Source: an uncultured bacterium (GTDB lineage: Bacteria; Bacillota; Negativicutes; Acidaminococcales; Acidaminococcaceae). Taken from it: a stretch of 27,032 bases of DNA. The first letter of the stretch is position 1. Every line of letters starts with the position of its first letter. Below, in pieces: positions 21,316 to 27,032 of the stretch. The notes beneath the pieces are model-generated. The model did not search any database, was not told the DNA's origin, and saw only the letters and a list, made by a program, of their open reading frames with translations. The stretch is from positions 1-27,032 of the forward strand of contig CAJMQS010000029.1 in NCBI GenBank assembly GCA_905215645.1, given 5' to 3'. The position numbers and the translations under genes were made by a program.

Positions 21316-21341
21316 GGGGCTGTTGCATGAGCAACAGCCCC
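21316..21341. repeat. GTTGC-class hairpin downstream of leuS
   Basis: GGGGCTGTTGC-ATGA-GCAACAGCCCC, perfect 11 bp stem. The same stem and loop recur at 26939-26962. A 12 bp palindrome GGTCAATTGACC lies just before it (21302-21313). Confidence 0.85.
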
Positions 21342-21344
21342 GTA

Positions 21345-21372
21345 GTCGGAAGTCAGGAGTCTGAAGTTGGAA
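21345..21372. repeat. Four heptamer units
   Basis: GTCGGAA GTCAGGA GTCTGAA GTTGGAA, directly following the hairpin after a 3 nt gap. Confidence 0.75.
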
Positions 21373-21382
21373 GCCTCAGGAC

Positions 21383-21412
21383 AGGATCCGCCTGTTTGGA
21401 CGGATCCTTTTG
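21383..21412 (+). terminator. Second intrinsic terminator after leuS
   Basis: AGGATCCG (21383-21390) pairs with CGGATCCT (21401-21408), followed by TTTTG. No gene ends between it and the leuS terminator. Confidence 0.65.
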
Positions 21413-21685
21413 ATTATATAGAACCAGAATCGAAATCAACCTGGGATATCATTTGGTTCAAAGGTTTTACATATTCAAAAATTTGCTTGCAAATTTATCA
21501 TTCGGCTCCAGACTTCAGACTTGAGCCGCTATGCGGCTCTACAGCTTAAGGTGTGTTGCGTATGCAACACACCCCCTTTACTGCATCTTTTTCCACTTAC
21601 TGCCGCTCTTTTTCCACCTAGGAAGGAGTTCCTCTTCGGATGTCGAAAGGCATCCTTATGATCATTGCAAAAGGAGGGATTCCCG
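21413..21685. other. Non-coding gap before comEA
   Basis: AT-rich to about 21500 with no recognisable gene. It then holds three heptamers in opposite orientation (21507-21527: TCCAGAC TTCAGAC TTGAGCC), a GAGCCGC/GCGGCTC stem, and a GTTGC-class hairpin GGTGTGTTGC-GTAT-GCAACACACC (21550-21573). I see no convincing comEA promoter. Confidence 0.6.
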
Positions 21686-22303
21686 ATGGATCCATGGGAA
21701 AAGAAGAAATGGCTGGTGGTCCTGGCCCTTGTCCTTATCTGTGCAGGCGGCAGCCTCTGGCAGGAAAGAAAGTCCCTGCCGGAGGGGCCGGAACCCCAGT
21801 CTGTGGTGCAGCAGGAAACGGCGCCCAAGGAAAAGCCTCCCCGGATCACCATCTACATCAGCGGGGCGGTCCAGGAACCAGGGCTCTACCAGGTGCCGCC
21901 TGGAGTCCGCTTCCAGGAGGCGCTGGCAGAAGCGGGGGGTGTGACGGAAGAAGCGGATCTGACCCGAGTCAACCTGGCCAGGAAGTGTAAGGATGGCTGT
22001 CAGATCAATGTGCCTTTCCAGAAGAAAAGTGCCAGGAAGACAGGGAACTATTCCGGCAGCCGGAAAGAGGCCCCGTCTGCTGGGCGAGGGGAAGTGCCAA
22101 GCCAGGGCGCAGCCCGGAGAATCAATCTGAATCAGGCGGGGGTCGAAGAACTGACGGAACTGCCCGGCATCGGGCCGGCTCTGGCCCGGCGGATCGTGGA
22201 ATATCGGCAGGGACAGCCTTTCCGGAAGGTAGAAGAACTCCAGCAGGTCCCCGGCATCGGCCCGGCCAAATTCCGGAAGCTCCAGGACCAGGTGGAGGTG
22301 TGA
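21686..22303 (+). CDS. comEA: ComEA-type DNA-binding competence protein
   Basis: 205 residues. One N-terminal membrane anchor (about 8-24) places the rest outside the membrane. An SLBB domain follows (ITIYISGAVQEPGLYQVPPG onward), then a low-complexity linker and a C-terminal helix-hairpin-helix pair (INLNQAGVEELTELPGIGPA and QQVPGIGPAKF), which binds double-stranded DNA during natural transformation. AAAGGAGGG lies 9 nt before ATG 21686; an in-frame TTG at 21665 would place the Shine-Dalgarno inside the gene. Followed after 1 nt by comEC. Confidence 0.95.
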   Translation: MDPWEKKKWLVVLALVLICAGGSLWQERKSLPEGPEPQSVVQQETAPKEKPPRITIYISGAVQEPGLYQVPPGVRFQEALAEAGGVTEEADLTRVNLARKCKDGCQINVPFQKKSARKTGNYSGSRKEAPSAGRGEVPSQGAARRINLNQAGVEELTELPGIGPALARRIVEYRQGQPFRKVEELQQVPGIGPAKFRKLQDQVEV

Positions 22304-22304
22304 C

Positions 22305-24620
22305 ATGAATCTGGTCCTTCAAGGAAGCTTGAGCTACGGCGCCGGGACTTGGTCCGGCCTGACTCTTGCCGGTCCCTGGCCATGCTGGATCCTGGGCCTT
22401 CTGGGCTGTACTCTTTGGGCGGCAGGGGTCTGGGAACACCGGAAAGGGAAGGTGTTCCTCCAACTTGCCTTCCTGGGCTTTTTGTTCTGTGCCGGAGGGC
22501 TCCAAGCCGGACTGCGGGTCCCAGCGGCACGGTGGATGGCTCCCCTCCAGGAACGGACCGTCACCCTCATCGGCCGGATGGTCCCCGGTTCCGTTGTCCG
22601 TACCCGGCAGGGAGGGATGGCTTTCCTGCTGGACGAAGAACGGGGCCGGGTCCGGGTATTCCTGAAAAAGGCCTCTTTCCCCCTGCAGGTGGGCAGGGTC
22701 CAGGTGACCGGCTTGTTCCTGCCTCCCGATGGCTTCTACAATCCAGGCTGCCAGCGGCCGGAAGAACGGGCTGCCATCCAGGGGGAAGGCGGGAAGCTCC
22801 AGAGCGACAGCGCCCATTTCCGGCTCCTTTCTGGGGAACCTTCCTGGCAGGACAAGATCTGGCTGTGGGGAGAAGCGTTCCGGAGACCGCTGCGGCAGAC
22901 TATGGACCCAGAAATAAGTGCCCTGCTGGAAGGGATGCTGTTGGGAGGAAGCGGCCAGATTTCCCCTGAGGTCCTGCGGCTGTTCCAGCGCTGCGGCCTG
23001 AGCCATCTCCTTTCCGTATCTGGGAGCCATGTGGCTTTGCTGCTGGGCCTATTGACCGGGACCGCTTCCTTTTTCCGGATCCCCCGGAAAGCGGCTCTTC
23101 CCCTCCTGGGGCTGCTCTTGGCCGGATATGGGGTCCTCTGCGGGCTGCGGGCCTCTGTCTGCCGTGCTGTCATCCTGGGTTTGGGCACCCTGTGGGGAAA
23201 CGCCAACCGGCATCGGGCGGAAGGTACGGCTTTCTTGGGCCTGGCCGGGATCCTGCTGCTGTCCTGGCATCCTTGGTGGATCCTGGATCCTGGGTTCCAG
23301 CTGTCTTTTTCCGCGGCTCTGGGGCTGATGACCCTGCGGCAGCCCGTGGCAAAAGGACTGGGCCATTTCCTTCCCGGCATCCTGGCAAAGGGACTGGCCG
23401 TGCCCATCAGTGCCCAGCTGCTCAGCCTGCCTTTCTTGGTACACCATTTCCATATGCTTTCGTTGGTTTCCTTGCTGGCCAACCTTCTCCTTGTCCCGCT
23501 CCTGTCCTTCTGCCTCACTGGCAGTACTGCCGGGGCGCTCCTGGGGATGGCCGGCCTGGATTTCCTGGCAGGGCCTGTGCTGGCAGGGGTCTCCTGTCTT
23601 TTGCGGCTTGCCCTTTGGGCCGGGGAATGGATCGCCCGGCTGCCCGGGACCCAGCTGGTCACCGGATCGCCCAGTCCCTGGCTTTGGCCTTTGTATTTCC
23701 TTATGGTCCTGGGACTTCTGGGAAAAGGCTGGTTCCTGCCCCGACGGGAAAGACTCCGCCGCTGGACCCTGGCAGCTGCCGGTACGGCACTTTGCCTGGA
23801 ACTGCTGCTCCCCCGCTTCCGGCAGCAGCCTTTTACGGTCTATTTCCTGGATGTGGGGCAGGGGGACTGCGCCGTCCTGGTCACGCCGGAGCGGGAGATC
23901 ATCTTGGTGGATACGGGGGGATTGAATGGGAAATTCGATCCGGGGGAACGGATCTTGGTTCCCTTCCTCCGCTATTTGGGAGCTGAAAAAGTGGACTTGG
24001 TCCTTTTAAGCCATGGACACCAGGATCACGCCGGCGGACTGGCGGGACTGGTACGGTGGTTACCTGTGAATGAACTGATGATTACACAGGAAAAAGACAG
24101 TAAATACGTGAAAAACGTATTATGCGATAGAAAATTGCGAGAAAACGTTAAAATTGTATACAAAATACAAACAAACCAGAAAATACGACGGAAAAAGAGT
24201 ATACTAGAAATCGTGGAAGCACCTAAAACACAGAACGAGGGAGGTGAGGAGAACGAAAACTCTGCCATCGTCCGAGTGAGCTGCGGCGGCCGCAGCATCC
24301 TGTTTACCGGAGATGCTCCGGCAGAAACAGAGCTGGCCGCGGCCCAAAAGCCCATCCGGAGCGATGTGCTCAAAGTATCCCACCATGGTTCTAAGACTTC
24401 TTCGGACGCTGGGTTCCTGGCTGCAGCGGCTCCCCGTCTGGCAGTGGTTTCTGCCGGCAGGAGGAACCGGTTCGGCCATCCCCATCCGGAAACCCTGGAC
24501 AGATTGGAACAGTTCGGGATCCCCTTGGCACGGACGGATCAGGAAGGTGCCATCAAGGTGATTTTTGACGAATGGGGTCCAGTATGGTATAGTTATCGCT
24601 GGCAACAAGATTGTTTCTAG
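22305..24620 (+). CDS. comEC: ComEC/Rec2 DNA-uptake channel
   Basis: 771 residues. Forms the inner-membrane channel for incoming single-stranded DNA. It has an N-terminal membrane pair, an OB-like extracytoplasmic region, the competence domain (LLSVSGSHVALLLGLLTG, about 240-257, followed by many membrane helices to about 500), and a C-terminal metallo-beta-lactamase domain with DVGQGDCAVLV and HGHQDH (570-575), then FTGDAP. GGAGGT lies 5 nt before the ATG. Residues about 594-645 are encoded by a markedly AT-rich patch (24085-24240) unlike the rest of the gene. The domain seems complete, so the gene is probably functional. Confidence 0.95.
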   Translation: MNLVLQGSLSYGAGTWSGLTLAGPWPCWILGLLGCTLWAAGVWEHRKGKVFLQLAFLGFLFCAGGLQAGLRVPAARWMAPLQERTVTLIGRMVPGSVVRTRQGGMAFLLDEERGRVRVFLKKASFPLQVGRVQVTGLFLPPDGFYNPGCQRPEERAAIQGEGGKLQSDSAHFRLLSGEPSWQDKIWLWGEAFRRPLRQTMDPEISALLEGMLLGGSGQISPEVLRLFQRCGLSHLLSVSGSHVALLLGLLTGTASFFRIPRKAALPLLGLLLAGYGVLCGLRASVCRAVILGLGTLWGNANRHRAEGTAFLGLAGILLLSWHPWWILDPGFQLSFSAALGLMTLRQPVAKGLGHFLPGILAKGLAVPISAQLLSLPFLVHHFHMLSLVSLLANLLLVPLLSFCLTGSTAGALLGMAGLDFLAGPVLAGVSCLLRLALWAGEWIARLPGTQLVTGSPSPWLWPLYFLMVLGLLGKGWFLPRRERLRRWTLAAAGTALCLELLLPRFRQQPFTVYFLDVGQGDCAVLVTPEREIILVDTGGLNGKFDPGERILVPFLRYLGAEKVDLVLLSHGHQDHAGGLAGLVRWLPVNELMITQEKDSKYVKNVLCDRKLRENVKIVYKIQTNQKIRRKKSILEIVEAPKTQNEGGEENENSAIVRVSCGGRSILFTGDAPAETELAAAQKPIRSDVLKVSHHGSKTSSDAGFLAAAAPRLAVVSAGRRNRFGHPHPETLDRLEQFGIPLARTDQEGAIKVIFDEWGPVWYSYRWQQDCF

Positions 24621-24633
24621 GAGTGAATCAGAT

Positions 24634-25701
24634 GTGAATACAACAGCAGATGTGTTTCTGGAAAATCTGCGGAAAAATCCAGCGTGTCCCCACGTTGTCA
24701 TCGCCTGGGGAGAGGAGGAGTATTTCAAGAAAGCCATCGGGAAGGCCTTCCGGGAAAAAGCGTTCGCTTCCGGGGAAGAAGCCACCGAGTGGAGCTTTCA
24801 ACGGGACTTTGAGCTTGAAGCACTGAGAGAAGCCATCAACAGCGTCCCTTTTTTCGGCGGACAGAACTGGGTGGTCTTGGAAGACCCCAAGATCCTGGCT
24901 GAGAAAGAAAAAACGGGAAGCCGCAGGGCAGGTGTGAAGGGTAAAAAGAAGGGGTCTACTTCCGTCGATGAGCTGATCCGGCTGTTGACGGACGTGCCGG
25001 ATTATGCCTTTGTTTATTGTATATGCGGAAAACTTGATAAAAGACAATCCTTCTATAAAACCATGAGCAAAGAGGCTCCAGTGGTGGAATGTTCCCCTCT
25101 TCGCCCCTATCAGCTGCAGCCCTGGCTTCGGACCCAGGCGGATTCCTATGGCGCCCGGTTCACCCCGGGAGCCATGAACCTGATCCAGGAATACGTGTCG
25201 GCTGCCGACCCGGTCCCTCTGCTGTTCCTGCAGCAGGAAATCGGGAAAATCGCCCTGTATGCAGGGGAACGGAAGCTGTGGCAGGCAGACGATGTGACGC
25301 AGATGTTTTCCCAACTGCCGGAAATCTCCGGCTTTGCCCTGGGCAATGCGGTGGAGGAAAAGAAGCTGGACAAAGTCCTGGTCCTTTTGCAGGAAGAAAA
25401 GAAGAAAAACGGCAGTGAAGGGCTCTCGGCCCTGATCCTGCGTCTTTTTGCTTCCCTCCGGCGCCTGCTCCAGGTAAAGGAAATGATGGGGAAAGGTGCT
25501 CAGCAAGAGGCAGTCGCGTCTGCCCTGAAAATGCATCCTTATGCGGTGAAACTGGCCATGCAGCACAGCCATCTTTTTTCTGTTGCATCCTTACAAACTT
25601 GCATGGTCCGGCTTGCCAGGCTGGCAGCGGAATCCCGTCAGGGAGGACGTACCTGGGCGCGGCTGGAGGAAGTCTTGATCGCTTTGATCAATCAAAGATA
25701 A
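24634..25701 (+). CDS. holA: DNA polymerase III delta subunit
   Basis: Clamp-loader subunit that opens the sliding clamp. About 355 residues. HVVIAWGEEEYFKKAI near the N-terminus is the usual HolA opening; PFFGGQNWVVLEDP and the C-terminal helical collar segment (LSALILRLFASLRRLLQVKEMM) also match the family. A lysine-rich insert (SRRAGVKGKKKGS) lies in the second strand region. GTG 24634 is chosen because TAGGAG (24618-24623) lies 10 nt upstream; further upstream the frame overlaps comEC. comEC-holA adjacency is common in Firmicutes-like genomes. Confidence 0.93.
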   Translation: MNTTADVFLENLRKNPACPHVVIAWGEEEYFKKAIGKAFREKAFASGEEATEWSFQRDFELEALREAINSVPFFGGQNWVVLEDPKILAEKEKTGSRRAGVKGKKKGSTSVDELIRLLTDVPDYAFVYCICGKLDKRQSFYKTMSKEAPVVECSPLRPYQLQPWLRTQADSYGARFTPGAMNLIQEYVSAADPVPLLFLQQEIGKIALYAGERKLWQADDVTQMFSQLPEISGFALGNAVEEKKLDKVLVLLQEEKKKNGSEGLSALILRLFASLRRLLQVKEMMGKGAQQEAVASALKMHPYAVKLAMQHSHLFSVASLQTCMVRLARLAAESRQGGRTWARLEEVLIALINQR

Positions 25702-25722
25702 AGAAGGAGGAAAAGCACAAAG

Positions 25723-26928
25723 ATGCTTGCATTGAATTCATATCAAACCCTTGCGGTGGGAATTTTACTGTACTATCTGGGGAAGATGCTCAAAAAGAAC
25801 ATCCGGTTCCTCCAGACGTACTGTATCCCCAACCCGGTCATCGGCGGCGTCCTGTTCGCCCTTTTGAACCTAATCCTGTTCGAATCGGGCGCAGGGGCCG
25901 TCAAGCTGGATACGGTCCAGCAGAGCTTTTTCATGAACATGTTCTTCACCAGCGTGGGCTTCAGCGCCAGCTATGTACTGCTGAAAAAAGGAGGCCGGGA
26001 CGTACTGGTACTGACTGTGGTCTGTGCAGTGCTGATCACCTTCCAGGACATCATCGGGGTGTTGCTGGCCAAAATGACGGGGCTGCACCCCCTGCTGGGG
26101 CTGTGTGCCGGGTCCATCCCTCTGGTGGGCGGCCATGGCACTTCTGGAGCTTTTGGCCCTATGCTGGAAAAGATGGGTGCAGAACGGGCGACTACCGTGG
26201 CCATCGCCATGGCGACCTTTGGGTTGATTTCCGGCTCCCTGATGGGGGGACCGGTGGCGCACCGGCTGCTGGAGAAGTACCATCTCCACAGCACCCAGGA
26301 AGATGAGGCGGAATCTCTGGAAAAAGCCCGGAGCATGGAGGAAAATGCGCCCCTTACCATGACGGCGGAAAATTTCATGCTGGCTTTCGGGGAAATCCTG
26401 GTGGCCATGGGGCTGGGGACCCTGGTGAGCAAATTCTTCACCAGCGTGGGACTCACGTTCCCTGGGTACATCGGATCCATGCTGGTAGCAGCGGTGATCC
26501 GGAATATTTCCGACCATTCCAAGGGGAGCCTGCTGGTCCCCATGCATGAACTGGGCACCGTGGGGGATGTGAGCCTGAACATCTTCCTGTCCCTGGCCAT
26601 GATGAGCCTGCGGATCTGGGAACTGTTCGATATCGCCGGGCCTCTCTTCATCATCGCCGTGGCCCAGGTCATTTTCATGGCTATCTTCACTACTTTTGTG
26701 GTGTTCCGGGCCATGGGCAGGGACTATGATGCAGCCGTGGAAGTATCGGCCGTGTGCGGCTTTGGGATGGGGGCTACCCCCAATGCCATGGCCAACATGA
26801 GTGCCATCACGTCCAATTACGGTCCAGCACCCCGGGCATTCTTCGCGGTGCCTTTGGTGGGAGCCATGTTCATCGACTTCTGCAATTCTGGGATCTTGAT
26901 GGTGTTCATCAATTTGATCAATCGATAA
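25723..26928 (+). CDS. gltS: Sodium/glutamate symporter
   Basis: Imports glutamate with sodium. 401 residues, about ten membrane helices in two inverted halves. The two signature loops are GGHGTSGAFG (136-145) and GATPNAMANM (350-359). A charged loop (about 188-208) separates the halves. AAGGAGGA precedes the ATG by about 10-11 nt. It lies 21 nt after holA with no terminator between, so it may be read from the comEA-comEC-holA transcript. Glutamate uptake would suit an amino-acid-fermenting host, which is part of the reason for the taxonomic guess. Confidence 0.96.
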   Translation: MLALNSYQTLAVGILLYYLGKMLKKNIRFLQTYCIPNPVIGGVLFALLNLILFESGAGAVKLDTVQQSFFMNMFFTSVGFSASYVLLKKGGRDVLVLTVVCAVLITFQDIIGVLLAKMTGLHPLLGLCAGSIPLVGGHGTSGAFGPMLEKMGAERATTVAIAMATFGLISGSLMGGPVAHRLLEKYHLHSTQEDEAESLEKARSMEENAPLTMTAENFMLAFGEILVAMGLGTLVSKFFTSVGLTFPGYIGSMLVAAVIRNISDHSKGSLLVPMHELGTVGDVSLNIFLSLAMMSLRIWELFDIAGPLFIIAVAQVIFMAIFTTFVVFRAMGRDYDAAVEVSAVCGFGMGATPNAMANMSAITSNYGPAPRAFFAVPLVGAMFIDFCNSGILMVFINLINR

Positions 26929-26938
26929 AAAAAAGAAG

Positions 26939-26962
26939 GGGCTGTTGCATGAGCAACAGCCC
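26939..26962. repeat. GTTGC-class hairpin after gltS
   Basis: GGGCTGTTGC-ATGA-GCAACAGCCC, 10 bp stem, 10 nt after the gltS stop; the same sequence as at 21316-21341. An A-run precedes it, so it could terminate minus-strand transcripts better than plus. Confidence 0.85.
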
Positions 26963-26990
26963 GTCATACGTCATAGGTCATACGTCATAC
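26963..26990. repeat. Four heptamer units at the right edge
   Basis: GTCATAC GTCATAG GTCATAC GTCATAC, immediately adjoining the hairpin. The bases beyond the hairpin at the left edge of the window (CGTCATA on minus) fit the same unit. Confidence 0.9.
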
Positions 26991-26997
26991 GCCGATG

Positions 26998-27018
26998 GAA
27001 GCCAGCTCTACTGGCTTC
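26998..27018. repeat. Short hairpin after the heptamers
   Basis: GAAGCCAG-CTCTA-CTGGCTTC, perfect 8 bp stem, followed by GAATTTAAG; a weak terminator candidate for gltS. Confidence 0.5.
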
Positions 27019-27032
27019 GAATTTAAGAAAAT

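Overview
This 27 kb window is a chromosomal stretch with GC-rich coding sequence, strong AGGAGG-type ribosome binding sites and several TTG/GTG starts. It carries core genes (map, rsmD, coaD, phoH, ybeY, cdd, era, corC, recO, xth, lgt, leuS, comEA, comEC, holA, gltS) plus an unusual accessory block at about 2.55-6.18 kb. Gene content, the sodium/glutamate symporter and DUF4127/DUF368 proteins fit a Negativicutes bacterium, perhaps Acidaminococcus-like. That assignment is an inference from gene content only.

Layout. 1-959: DUF368 membrane protein (minus). 1.18-2.55 kb: map and a nitroreductase (plus), divergent from it. 2.55-6.18 kb: accessory block with two metallophosphoesterase paralogues (minus), each followed by a tiny convergent locus. 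Each locus encodes a 21-22 residue hydrophobic peptide on plus and a roughly 90 nt RNA on minus; a third RNA copy lacks the peptide. Upstream of each phosphoesterase lies a probable ~156 nt noncoding RNA gene, identical in both copies. The block ends at tRNA-Pro(CGG). 6.2-7.9 kb: DUF4127 (minus). 7.9-9.6 kb: rsmD, coaD and a coiled-coil protein (plus). 9.77 kb: tRNA-Val(GAC) (minus). 9.98-16.9 kb: phoH-ybeY-cdd-era, then corC-recO-membrane protein, then xth and an ADP-ribosylglycohydrolase (plus). 17.1-18.6 kb: lgt and a third phosphoesterase (minus). 18.7-21.2 kb: leuS (plus). 21.7-26.9 kb: comEA-comEC-holA-gltS (plus).

The best candidate for an undescribed system is the peptide/antisense pair at 2799-3030 and 4509-4739. 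Its architecture resembles type I toxin-antitoxin loci of the par/Fst kind: extended -10 promoters on both strands, a shared central terminator, a sequestered Shine-Dalgarno, and a convergent RNA carrying a sequence complementary to that Shine-Dalgarno. The peptides do not resemble a family I can name.

Intergenic regions are rich in repeats: a ~140-155 bp palindromic element (four full copies, one partial), runs of heptanucleotide units, and hairpins with a GTTGC/GCAAC core at gene 3' ends.
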